From: Acidobacteriota bacterium | Lineage (GTDB): Bacteria > Acidobacteriota > UBA6911 | Direction: 5' to 3' | Assembly (NCBI GenBank): GCA_016929335.1 | Contig: JAFGIY010000163.1 | Location: 1 to 61,058 of the forward strand | DNA: 61,058 bases | Shown here: in pieces, positions 44,778 through 53,224 of the stretch | Position numbering within the stretch: the stretch's first letter is position 1 | Layout of the letters: each line of letters begins with the position of its first letter | Translations under genes and position numbers: made by a program | Notes under the pieces: model-generated | The model's input: the letters and a program-made list of their open reading frames with translations, nothing else | The model's database searches: none | Told to the model about the DNA's origin: nothing

Positions 44778-46053
44778 CCATTTCGTCTTCTGCGAAAGAA
44801 TTCCAAAATTGATATCCGGGGCAGCGAAGTTTTAATTTTAAATCGCATGCAGAGGCAGAAAGAATCAAAACCTGACTTATATAGGCAATGGAGAGCATTC
44901 TAAACCAGGTTGAAAATATACTGCTTTCTTCAGGATTTGTTTCCATCAATTCATGGCCGTATTTAAATCGTTCAAACCTGCGAAACACGAATCCGCCGTC
45001 GATCATCTGATTCACCGACACCCATCTTAATGCCTTTCTGAGACAAAGCTCAATATCTGCATGCCGGTAGTCCGTGAGGAAGTAAAACCGACACAACGGA
45101 TCTATTGAGTCGATATCTTCGCAGGCGCTGGAGTTATATGTGATTCCAAACCCCCCAAATCGATTTTGTGTCTCCAGGCAGCTATCGATGCCCCTCGTTA
45201 TGTAAGGTATAGGGCGCTGATCATAGAAATAGAGGTTCCACAAATGATAGGATGTCTGCACGGCTTCAGAAAGTCCTTGTCGATCACCCAGCTTTGGGCC
45301 GCCCCACAAACCAGTCTCTGCAATTATGTTTTCGTCAAGGAAAGCAAATAACTCGGACATAGCGGCGCCGGCTTTGTCGTTATTGCCAACATCCCGCTCA
45401 TATTGCAGCAGCACTCCATAGTTCATCACCGCGTTGCTGACATTGGCAGGACCTTCACTCCAAGGCAATTTACTGATCCAGCGATAAGCCTGCTCAGAGC
45501 CATAGAGGGAGTTCAAGAATTGAAACGGACGGCGCGTCTTTCCGCCCAAGGCCGTAACAGCCGAGACCACATGAGCCGATAAGTGACGCCATCCCCACCA
45601 ATCGATCGACTCTGCAACATCGTTGTCAAGTGAAGGATCGCGATACAATCCGTCTTCACATTGATAACTGTTTATATAATCTACCCACTCCTGCCGCTCA
45701 TTAATGGACAGGCAGTCAACTTTGTCCAGCAAATCATAGAGGAGTGCCGCATAAACAGAAGCATAAAGAATTGGGGTTGTCCCGCGTACCGTATAATGGA
45801 ATCTTCCGGCCGGCTTGTTTTTGATCCGCAGCTTCTCCACAAATCGGGAAGCATTCTCCTTTATGTTGGGCAACTGTTCCAGCGCAAACTCTCCCAGGCA
45901 TCCATCCAAAATGTGTTTCTGCCGGCGGTTTCTTGCCCACGCGTCAAGTTGCCTGCCCAGTTTCCTGACTTTCCTCAGAACAGGTACTTTCGCCAGCAGT
46001 GAGCGCAAATTGTTATCTGAATGCAAGACTGGTCTGATCACTGGACAGCGCAA
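44764..46053 (-). CDS. Alpha/alpha-toroid protein of unknown function
   Basis: A 429-residue protein with repeated helical pairs and Trp/Gly-rich turns (YINSYQCEDGLYRDPS, ETQNRFGGFGITYNSS, WVSVNQMIDGGFVF), like the prenyltransferase/terpene cyclase-type barrels or glycan-processing toroids. No signal peptide. Located between a glycosyltransferase and the ABC exporter. Could bind or trim a glycan; this is not shown by any catalytic motif I recognise. Confidence 0.55.
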   Translation of the reverse strand: MRCPVIRPVLHSDNNLRSLLAKVPVLRKVRKLGRQLDAWARNRRQKHILDGCLGEFALEQLPNIKENASRFVEKLRIKNKPAGRFHYTVRGTTPILYASVYAALLYDLLDKVDCLSINERQEWVDYINSYQCEDGLYRDPSLDNDVAESIDWWGWRHLSAHVVSAVTALGGKTRRPFQFLNSLYGSEQAYRWISKLPWSEGPANVSNAVMNYGVLLQYERDVGNNDKAGAAMSELFAFLDENIIAETGLWGGPKLGDRQGLSEAVQTSYHLWNLYFYDQRPIPYITRGIDSCLETQNRFGGFGITYNSSACEDIDSIDPLCRFYFLTDYRHADIELCLRKALRWVSVNQMIDGGFVFRRFERFKYGHELMETNPEESSIFSTWFRMLSIAYISQVLILSASACDLKLKLRCPGYQFWNSFAEDEMDARI

Positions 46054-46083
46054 TGATTGGCGGCGGAGTTAGAAATGGATTTT

Positions 46084-47391
46084 TCACAGTGGCTCGACAG
46101 CCACATCGCATTTCATCGCCACAACTCCATCTTCCTGAGTCACCAGATAACCCGTTCCGTAGATATCCAACGAATGCACATCAAATTCAACAATCTTTTC
46201 AAGCTTGTCTATAAGGCGGTTTTGGTGCGGACCAACAGAAACAGTGATGTAGTAATGATCAGGCGTAAGGACAGGATCCTGTATCAGAAAATGCACAACA
46301 CCTTTCATAGGGATCCTGTGAGGCGGTTGAGACCCCATGTATGTATTGAACCCACCCACTCTAACTCCACTGAATGATTCCAAGATGAAACCGCTGCCGG
46401 CCAGAGCTTCGCATTTATCTCGGGCATCGTAGTGAACACTCAGCAGGATAGGTTCCCCCTGATTGAAATCTGTCTTGTAATCCCCGTTTTGATCCTGAAG
46501 AGTAACCTTCTTTATGACGGATTTCATATTAAGGAGGCGATTAGGAGATGAGGTGGTTTCAACTACCGAACTGGCAGAGCCGGATGAAAGCTCTTCGAGG
46601 TATTTTGTCAGCACATTTGGAGTTGCATCGTATGCGACAATTTTTCCTGAGTTTAGCAGCAGGCTTTTCTCACAAAGTTTCTGAATAATCGCCATATTGT
46701 GGCTGACGACCAGGACGGTTCGCCCTTCTTGAGCTACATTTCCCATCTTCCCCAAGCACTTCCTTTGAAATCCCGTATCGCCAACGGCTAATACCTCATC
46801 GACCAGGAGAACTTCCGGTTCCATATGCGCCGCTACTGCAAAGGCCAGTCGAACATACATGCCGCTTGAATAACGTTTGACCGGAGTATCAAGAAATTTC
46901 TCGACCTCAGCAAAAGCCACAATCTCATCGAATTTGCGCGTGATTTCTTTTTTTTTCATTCCAAGAATGGCACCGTTGAGATAGACGTTTTCTCGTCCGG
47001 TAAGTTCAGGATGAAATCCGGCCCCGACTTCCAGGAGGCTTCCCACACGTCCTCGCACCTGCACTTTTCCTTCGGTTGGCTCGGTGATATGCGAGAGGAC
47101 TTTTAGTAGGGTGCTCTTGCCTGCTCCGTTTCGCCCTATGACGCCTATTACCTCGCCATGCCTGACCTCGAAAGAGACATTCTTGAGGGCCCAAATGAAA
47201 TCCTTGCCGGATTGAGTCTCAGACTTTGTGGAGGATCGAGCGGTTGAATGCCCAAATCTTGAGCACATTCTCCGTATAGGCCCTGCGAATGAGCTCATTA
47301 GCGTTTCACGCAATGTTCGATAGTTCCCCTGAAGCGCACCGAGATGGTATAGTTTACCGAGATCTTCAACCCTGATAGCTATGTCACTCAT
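46084..47391 (-). CDS. wzt: Polysaccharide ABC transporter ATP-binding protein
   Basis: A 435-residue ATPase. The nucleotide-binding domain has Walker A GRNGAGKST, signature YSSGM and Walker B VLLVDEVLAVGD. The C-terminal extension (about residues 265-435) has the look of a Wzt carbohydrate-binding domain, which recognises the finished or capped glycan. Pairs with the permease gene 2 nt upstream. Confidence 0.92.
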   Translation of the reverse strand: MSDIAIRVEDLGKLYHLGALQGNYRTLRETLMSSFAGPIRRMCSRFGHSTARSSTKSETQSGKDFIWALKNVSFEVRHGEVIGVIGRNGAGKSTLLKVLSHITEPTEGKVQVRGRVGSLLEVGAGFHPELTGRENVYLNGAILGMKKKEITRKFDEIVAFAEVEKFLDTPVKRYSSGMYVRLAFAVAAHMEPEVLLVDEVLAVGDTGFQRKCLGKMGNVAQEGRTVLVVSHNMAIIQKLCEKSLLLNSGKIVAYDATPNVLTKYLEELSSGSASSVVETTSSPNRLLNMKSVIKKVTLQDQNGDYKTDFNQGEPILLSVHYDARDKCEALAGSGFILESFSGVRVGGFNTYMGSQPPHRIPMKGVVHFLIQDPVLTPDHYYITVSVGPHQNRLIDKLEKIVEFDVHSLDIYGTGYLVTQEDGVVAMKCDVAVEPL

Positions 47392-47393
47392 GC

Positions 47394-48242
47394 TTACACC
47401 ACATCTGCAAAGGTCTTTTCCATTCGCCGGAAATAATACATCCCGCTCATCAGCAATAGGAGCACCATAGCCACTGAAACAGCCATGAGTTCATCCGGAG
47501 GATTGCCACCCACCAATGCCCAGCGGAAGCCCTGGATGACACCTGCCAGGGGATTAAGACCATAAATAATGCGCCATGGACCGGTCGGGACCAGACCGGC
47601 TGAATATGCCACCGGCGAGGCGTACATCCAAGCCTGGATCAAAAAGGGGATCATATGCTGGACATCACGGTATTGCACATTGAGGGCTGAAAGCCATAAA
47701 CTAACTGCTAAAGCTGTCAATATTGCAAGCAGTACAAACAATGGAATCGCTAAGATCATCCAAGTCGGCATAATCTTGTAGCAGAGCATTAGTCCCAACA
47801 GCACAACAAAGGAAATCACGAAATCCACCAGGCCAGCTGCAACAGCCGAAACGGGAATCGTCAGGCGAGGGAAATATACTTTGGTGATCAGGTTGGAGTT
47901 TGCAACCAGGCTGGTCCCGGCCCGCTGCAGAGCCCCTGAAAACAATCCCCAAGGCAATAGAGCGGCGTAGCTGAAGACTGGGTAGGGAATGCCATCGGAT
48001 GGCAGGTTGGCAAGCCGACCAAAAATCACGCTGAAAATCACCATAGTAATTAGCGGCTGAAGTACGGCCCACGCAACTCCCAAGGCCGTCTGCTTATATC
48101 GGATCTTGATATCGCGCCAAGTCAGAAAATAGAGAAGCTCACGGTAATGCCATAATTCTCCCAGCCGCAGAGATGGCCACCCATTTGTAGGTTCATAGAC
48201 AGAAAGCAGAAGATCTTTGCTCTGAATTTCCTCGAAAGCCAT
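47394..48242 (-). CDS. wzm: Polysaccharide ABC transporter permease
   Basis: A 282-residue ABC-2 type permease with about six membrane helices. The N-terminal LLYFLTWRDIKIRYKQTALGVAWAVLQPL and late NPLAGVIQGFRWALVGG are typical Wzm features. With Wzt it exports undecaprenyl-linked glycan across the inner membrane. Confidence 0.93.
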   Translation of the reverse strand: MAFEEIQSKDLLLSVYEPTNGWPSLRLGELWHYRELLYFLTWRDIKIRYKQTALGVAWAVLQPLITMVIFSVIFGRLANLPSDGIPYPVFSYAALLPWGLFSGALQRAGTSLVANSNLITKVYFPRLTIPVSAVAAGLVDFVISFVVLLGLMLCYKIMPTWMILAIPLFVLLAILTALAVSLWLSALNVQYRDVQHMIPFLIQAWMYASPVAYSAGLVPTGPWRIIYGLNPLAGVIQGFRWALVGGNPPDELMAVSVAMVLLLLMSGMYYFRRMEKTFADVV

Positions 48243-48278
48243 TTTTATCCGTTTCCAACAATCTAGTTCGGAGGAGCT

Positions 48279-49424
48279 TCACCGTACAGCATATGCCCCC
48301 AATACATTTCTTACTACTTCACAACACTGCTCCAACTGCATCTCGGTCAGGGCCAATCCAGTCGGCAGATACAATCCCTGGCGCGCCACACGCTCTGCCA
48401 CGGGATACTGCTCACCCCGGAATAAGCCCTGCTCCAAGAACACAGGTTGCTCATGCATGCCAAGGAAGAATGGCCTGGTTTGCACTCCCAGCGCCAAAAG
48501 ACGCTTTGCGAACTCCACGGCATCCATATTAGTGGATTCATCCAATACAAGGCCGTACATCCAATAAACCTGTCGAGCCCAAGGCTCCTCCACTGGCAAT
48601 TGCAGCACTTCAATATTTTTCAAGCACTCGGTGTAAGCCTGCCCAATCCAGCGCTTCTTAGCGATGATCTCGTCAAACCGCTCTAATTGAGCCAATCCTA
48701 GAGCTGCTTGGAGGTTGGTTAACCGGTAGTTGTACCCCAATTCGGTGTGGTAGAAACGACGTTCAGATTTGAAGCAGAGATTGCGCAAGCTGCGGGCTTT
48801 CTCAGCATATCGCGGATCGCTGGTCAATACCATCCCGCCTTCGCCTGTGGTGATCAGTTTATTTGCATAAAAGCTGAACGCGCTGATTTCTCCCATTCCA
48901 CCGCAGCGCCTCCAGATCCGATTCCCACTTCTCTGGGAAAGATACTCCGCACCATGCACTTCTGCTGCATCTTCTACGATCGCCAGACGATATTTATCAG
49001 CCAATGCCAATAATGGATCCATATCCACTGGGTGACCGTATATATGCACTGGCATTATGGCTCGTGTTCGTGGGGTGATTTTCGATTCAACCTGGCTGAC
49101 ATCCATGCACAAGGTACGGGGATCGCTATCCACCAGCACAGGAACCCCGCCGCTCTCAACAATAGCCATGGCACAGGAGATGATCGTAAAGGTGGGCATA
49201 ATCACTTCATCCCCAGGTTTTAGATCAAGGCATCGCACCGCCACCTGCAACGCTGTCGTGCCGTTGCTCACAGCGATCCCGTATTTCATCCCACAATAGG
49301 CAGCCCACTTCTCTTCAAACTCTTCAATGAAACGTCCGGCTGAAGAAATCCAACCAGTCTGAACGCATTCGGTTACATATTCCAGTTCACGTTCTCCTAA
49401 GAGAGGTTCATTAACAGGTATCAT
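48279..49424 (-). CDS. DegT/DnrJ/EryC1 aminotransferase, perosamine synthase-like
   Basis: A 381-residue PLP-dependent sugar aminotransferase. The PLP lysine is Lys189 (FSFYANKLITTGEGG). The N-terminus, MIPVNEPLLGERELEYV, and WISSAGRFIEEFE resemble GDP-perosamine synthases. Together with gmd this would give GDP-perosamine from GDP-mannose. AGGAG lies upstream of the start. Confidence 0.85.
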   Translation of the reverse strand: MIPVNEPLLGERELEYVTECVQTGWISSAGRFIEEFEEKWAAYCGMKYGIAVSNGTTALQVAVRCLDLKPGDEVIMPTFTIISCAMAIVESGGVPVLVDSDPRTLCMDVSQVESKITPRTRAIMPVHIYGHPVDMDPLLALADKYRLAIVEDAAEVHGAEYLSQRSGNRIWRRCGGMGEISAFSFYANKLITTGEGGMVLTSDPRYAEKARSLRNLCFKSERRFYHTELGYNYRLTNLQAALGLAQLERFDEIIAKKRWIGQAYTECLKNIEVLQLPVEEPWARQVYWMYGLVLDESTNMDAVEFAKRLLALGVQTRPFFLGMHEQPVFLEQGLFRGEQYPVAERVARQGLYLPTGLALTEMQLEQCCEVVRNVLGAYAVR

Positions 49425-49608
49425 CTAGAAGCGCTCCTTCTCTTCAATAGCAAGCCATGGCTCGCAAAATCACGCCGGACTGACCAAGAGAGGGCAAATG
49501 TTTATTTGTTTAACGATCGGCGAATCTGCGTTCTTGACTTGAAACTTGCGGTTTTAGATATTTCTTATATATAAAACAAGAAGCAAGAGAGTATTACTAT
49601 GGATTAAA

Positions 49609-50715
49609 TCAAATATTTGCTTTGATTTGAGATGCGACATGCTCTTGCATGGCTGCGGTCAGTTGGGGAAACATCGGGAGGGATAGGATTTCGCTGGTGG
49701 CTTTTTCCGCTACTGGGAATTCTCCTGGTTTTGAGTTGTAGGCATTCTGCATGTGCAGCGGGACCGGGTAGTGGAGGCCGGTGCCGATGCCGGCGTCGGT
49801 GAGTTTCTTCTGGAGGGCTTCCCGGTTGGCGGCGCGGACTATGTATAAATGATAGATGGCGCGGGACCAGTCGGGTTCGTAGGGGATGACGACTCCAGAG
49901 AGAAGATCTTTATATCTAGCGGCGGCTTCGCGGCGTTTGGTGTTCCATTCTTCGAGATGGCGCAGCTTGACTCGCAGGAAGCCGGCCTGGATTGCGTCTA
50001 AGCGGCCGTTGTAGCCTTCGAAGTCATGGTAGTACTTTTTGGCCTGGCCATGGTCTCTCAGCATCTGGACTTTTTTGGCGATTTCCGGGTCGCTGGTAGT
50101 CACCGCTCCGCCTTCGCCGCAGGCGCCAAGATTTTTTCCCGGATAGAAGCTGAAAGCTCCTGCTTTGCCCATTGAGCCGGCTTTGAACCAGCGGTTGTGC
50201 TTTTTCGAAAAATACTGCGCGCCATGGGCCTGGCAGGCGTCTTCGATGACGATCAGGTTGTATTTCTCCGCAAGATCAAGGATGGCGTCCATGTCGCACA
50301 TCTGGCCGTAGAGATGGACGGGGAGAACGGCTTTTGTCTTCGGATGTGTTTCGAGGTATGCCTTGAGTTTGGCGGGGTCCATGTTGTAGGTGCGTTCGTC
50401 TATGTCGACGAAGGCTACTTCACCGCCGGCCTGAGAGATCGCTTCGGTGGTGGCGATGAAGGTGTTCGGGACCGTTACGACGGTGTCGCCTTTGCCGATG
50501 CCGGCGGCGAGCAGGGCGAAACGGAGGGCGTCGGTGCCGCTGCTTACGCCGATGCAGTGGGGGACTTCGCAGAAGGAGGCGAATTCTTTTTCGAAATTCT
50601 CGACCTCTTCACCGCCAATGAAATGGGCGGTGCGGAGGGTTTTGCGGACTACGGCTATTAGTTCTTCTTCAAGTTCTATATGGGGGGTTACCAGGTCTAA
50701 GAATGGTATTTTCAT
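49609..50715 (-). CDS. DegT-family aminotransferase, WbpE/WlbC-like
   Basis: A 368-residue PLP aminotransferase with Lys194 (FSFYPGKNLGACGEGG) and an N-terminus MKIPFLDLVTPHIELEEEL. Its tight linkage with an oxidoreductase and an acetyltransferase (next two genes) fits the UDP-2,3-diacetamido-2,3-dideoxyglucuronate pathway, in which this enzyme aminates the 3-keto sugar. The start codon follows a repeat copy directly and overlaps the upstream stop by 4 nt. Confidence 0.85.
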   Translation of the reverse strand: MKIPFLDLVTPHIELEEELIAVVRKTLRTAHFIGGEEVENFEKEFASFCEVPHCIGVSSGTDALRFALLAAGIGKGDTVVTVPNTFIATTEAISQAGGEVAFVDIDERTYNMDPAKLKAYLETHPKTKAVLPVHLYGQMCDMDAILDLAEKYNLIVIEDACQAHGAQYFSKKHNRWFKAGSMGKAGAFSFYPGKNLGACGEGGAVTTSDPEIAKKVQMLRDHGQAKKYYHDFEGYNGRLDAIQAGFLRVKLRHLEEWNTKRREAAARYKDLLSGVVIPYEPDWSRAIYHLYIVRAANREALQKKLTDAGIGTGLHYPVPLHMQNAYNSKPGEFPVAEKATSEILSLPMFPQLTAAMQEHVASQIKANI

Positions 50716-51191
50716 ATGCCACGAATTACACGAATTAGTTTGGCGGGATTGCCAGCTACGATGGTATTGGGTGCGACATCTTTGGTTACGACGGCGCCGG
50801 CGCCTATGATGGCGTTTTCGCCGATTATTACTTTGGCCAGGATTGTGGCGCCGGAACCGATTGAAGCGCCTTTTTTGACTAACGTTTTTTCTACTTTCCA
50901 GTCGGACTCGGTTTGGAGTTGGCCTCCGGCTGTAGCGCGGGGATAGATATCATTTATGAAGGCTACGCTGTGGCCGACGAAGACATCGTCTTCGATTGTG
51001 ACGCCTTCGCAAATAAAGGTATGACTTGAAATCTTGCAGTTGTTGCCGATGAAGGCGTTTTTTTGGATTTCTACGAAGGCGCCGATCTTGACGTTGTCGC
51101 CGATGGTGCAGCCGTAGAGATTTATGAACTTGGACATCTTTACGTTAACACCTAGCTTTACGTCGGGGGCAATGCAACAGTATTCGGTCAT
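50712..51191 (-). CDS. Hexapeptide sugar N-acetyltransferase, WbpD/WlbB-like
   Basis: A 159-residue left-handed beta-helix acetyltransferase (YGCTIGDNVKIGAFVEIQKNAFIG, FVGHSVAFIND, GASIGSGATILAKVIIGENAIIGAGAVVTKDV). It would acetylate the 3-amino sugar made by the next gene. The last residues, LIRVIRGI, are translated from the repeat at 50718-50737. It overlaps both neighbours by 4 nt. Confidence 0.87.
   Translation of the reverse strand: MTEYCCIAPDVKLGVNVKMSKFINLYGCTIGDNVKIGAFVEIQKNAFIGNNCKISSHTFICEGVTIEDDVFVGHSVAFINDIYPRATAGGQLQTESDWKVEKTLVKKGASIGSGATILAKVIIGENAIIGAGAVVTKDVAPNTIVAGNPAKLIRVIRGI
50718..50737. repeat. Dispersed repeat, half form, in coding overlap
   Basis: GCCACGAATTACACGAATT, first copy after the repeat-free island. 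It encodes the last residues (RVIRGI) of the acetyltransferase and forms the leader of the aminotransferase gene. Confidence 0.88.
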
Positions 51192-52195
51192 AGGTAGACC
51201 ATGCCTCCCTTGTTTGACAAAGATTCGTCGGCGGCGGCTAGCATTTTTACGACTTCTAAACCGGCGACGCCGTCGTTGAAGGGGGTTTTGTTATTTTCTA
51301 CGCAGTCGACGAAGTATTTGGTTTCCGCCCCAAGGGCTTCGATTTGGTCGATGCGGGGGGACCAGACGTCGCCCATGCGGTAGCTGACCAGCAGTTCATG
51401 TACGTTTTGGCCGTCGCCGTTGGATTTGGTGACGCCTTTGTCGTAGATGCGGAGCTTTTCGTCGGCGACAAGGTCGTTCCAGACGAGCATCTTCTTTTCG
51501 CCGCCGATTAACGTCATTCGGATCTTTACCGGAGAAAGCCAGTTGACGTTGAAGTGCGCGATGACGCTGTCTTCGAAGTAGACGGTGATGTAGGCGACGT
51601 CTTCTTTGCCGTTGACGTGGCATTCGCCTGTTGCCACAACCGCCTTTGGTTTCGCCTTGATCAAATGCTTCATGATGGACAGGTCGTGCGGGGCAAGGTC
51701 CCAGACGACGTTGACGTCGGTCTGGAAAAGGCCGAGGTTGACGCGCATGGAATCGTAGTAATAAATGGCGCCCAGGGCGCCGTCATCAATCAGCTCCTTG
51801 GTTTTTTTCACGGCGCCGGTAAATAAGAACGTATGATCCACCATTAACTTGAGATTCTTCTTGTCGGCAAGCTCGACAAGCTCCTCGGCGTGAGAGACGT
51901 TGTCGGTGAAAGGCTTTTCCACGAATACATGTTTGCCGTTTTCCAGGGCTTCCTTGACGAGAGGGTAATGCGTCGCGACGGGCGTGATGACCGCAACGGC
52001 GTCGATCTCGGGGGAGCGCAGGATTTCATGGCAGTCGGTGGTGGTATGAATCGATGGGTATGCTTTCTTCGCTTTTTGTAAGACTTTGGAATTTATATCA
52101 GAGACTGATTTTACACAGCCAAGATCCAGGCTCTGAAAATTGCGGACGATGTTCGGTCCCCAATAGCCATAACCTATTACTCCTACGCTGATCAT
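51188..52195 (-). CDS. Gfo/Idh/MocA-family sugar oxidoreductase, WbpB/WlbA-like
   Basis: A 335-residue NAD-dependent dehydrogenase: Rossmann GVIGYGYWGPNIVRNF, VITPVATHYPLVKEALENGKHVFVEKP and DLAPHDLSIMKHLI are typical of WlbA, which oxidises C3 of UDP-GlcNAcA. ATG 52195 has a strong AAGGAGA ribosome site, so the longer frame to 52285 is rejected. First enzyme of the three-gene set. Confidence 0.88.
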   Translation of the reverse strand: MISVGVIGYGYWGPNIVRNFQSLDLGCVKSVSDINSKVLQKAKKAYPSIHTTTDCHEILRSPEIDAVAVITPVATHYPLVKEALENGKHVFVEKPFTDNVSHAEELVELADKKNLKLMVDHTFLFTGAVKKTKELIDDGALGAIYYYDSMRVNLGLFQTDVNVVWDLAPHDLSIMKHLIKAKPKAVVATGECHVNGKEDVAYITVYFEDSVIAHFNVNWLSPVKIRMTLIGGEKKMLVWNDLVADEKLRIYDKGVTKSNGDGQNVHELLVSYRMGDVWSPRIDQIEALGAETKYFVDCVENNKTPFNDGVAGLEVVKMLAAADESLSNKGGMVYL

Positions 52196-52206
52196 TGTTT
52201 CTCCTT

Positions 52207-52226
52207 GCCACGAATGGCACGAATTA
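52207..52226. repeat. Dispersed repeat, half form
   Basis: GCCACGAATGGCACGAATT overlaps the stop of the sugar transferase gene and precedes the ribosome site of the oxidoreductase gene. Confidence 0.8.
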
Positions 52227-53222
52227 GTAAGCGCCGGAAGCGGAGAGGACGGCGCGGGGGGTTTGAAGCAATATTTTGGTATCAAGCCATGCTGATTGTG
52301 AGTTGATGTAACGGATGTCGAGACGGACCATTTCTTCGAAGGTTGTGCGGCTGCGGCCGTGAACCTGCCACAGGCCTGTGATGCCCGGCTTTACTTCAAG
52401 GACGCGGCGTTTGTGCCAGGTGCAGTACTTTTCCATTTCGTATCGGATCGGGGGGCGCGGGCCTACGAGGGACATTTCGCCTCTTAAGACATTTATGAAC
52501 TGGGGGATTTCGTCCAGGCTGGATTTGCGGATGAATCGGCCGACTCTCGTCACACGAGGGTCGTTCTGGATTTTGAAAACGCCGGTGCCTTTTTGTTTGC
52601 CTTCGATAAGAGATTCTACATATTTCCGGTGGATTTCCGGATCATTGCCGGTGTACATGCTGCGGAACTTCAGGAATTCGAATTCTTTGCCCAGGAGGCC
52701 GAGGCGCTTCTGTTTGAAAAGAATCGGGCCGGGGGATGTCAGCTTGACGGCGAGTGCGACGGCGATGAATACCGGAGAAAACAAGCCCAGTACAGTCAGG
52801 CTGAAGGAGATATCCACAACGCGCTTCATTATATGGTAGGAGGCTTTGGGTTTGGAGATAAAGACCTCCGGGTAGAGTTCGCGCGAGATGTCCTCCGGGA
52901 AAATGTAGAGCGCGAACGGGACGTTGTCGGGGATCGCCTTGCGGATCTTTTCGCTTAAACGGTCGCGGATTTCCTGAGGGGCGGCGCCGTTCAGGGTGGT
53001 GAAGATGGCGCCCACGGTCGAGTCTGCCCGGTACCAACCTACGATGTCGGTTTCACGCATTTGGCCCAAAAGGGCGTGAAAGACGGGAGTGGGATCCTCC
53101 AGGCGGGTTACGTCGAGGAGGGCCAGGGCGAAACGGCCGCCGGAACGCTCGCAGCGTTTGCGTTCCAGGAGTAACAGGGTTGAAAATAAGTCTTCTGGGA
53201 AGAAGGCCACGAATTTCACCAA
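52224..53222 (-). CDS. Initiating sugar transferase (polyprenyl glycosylphosphotransferase)
   Basis: About 330 residues. The C-terminal 200 form a WbaP/PglC-type bacterial sugar transferase: KRVVDISFSLTVLGLFSPVFIAVALAVKL membrane hairpin, KFRSMY, RVTRVGRFIRKSSLDEIPQFINVLRGEMSLVGPRP, KPGITGLWQVHGRS. It attaches the first sugar phosphate to undecaprenyl phosphate. The N-terminal 120 residues look like a degenerate GGDEF domain (LLLLERKRCERSGGRFALALLDV, DIVGWYRADSTVGAIF) without the active signature. The start is ambiguous, because TTG and GTG candidates lie inside the repeat at 53206-53224. Confidence 0.9.
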   Translation of the reverse strand: MVKFVAFFPEDLFSTLLLLERKRCERSGGRFALALLDVTRLEDPTPVFHALLGQMRETDIVGWYRADSTVGAIFTTLNGAAPQEIRDRLSEKIRKAIPDNVPFALYIFPEDISRELYPEVFISKPKASYHIMKRVVDISFSLTVLGLFSPVFIAVALAVKLTSPGPILFKQKRLGLLGKEFEFLKFRSMYTGNDPEIHRKYVESLIEGKQKGTGVFKIQNDPRVTRVGRFIRKSSLDEIPQFINVLRGEMSLVGPRPPIRYEMEKYCTWHKRRVLEVKPGITGLWQVHGRSRTTFEEMVRLDIRYINSQSAWLDTKILLQTPRAVLSASGAY

Positions 53223-53224
53223 TT
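53206..53224. repeat. Dispersed repeat at start/stop overlap
   Basis: GGCCACGAATTTCACCAATT covers the 5' codons of the sugar transferase frame (VKFVAF) and the stop of the preceding gene. Confidence 0.8.
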
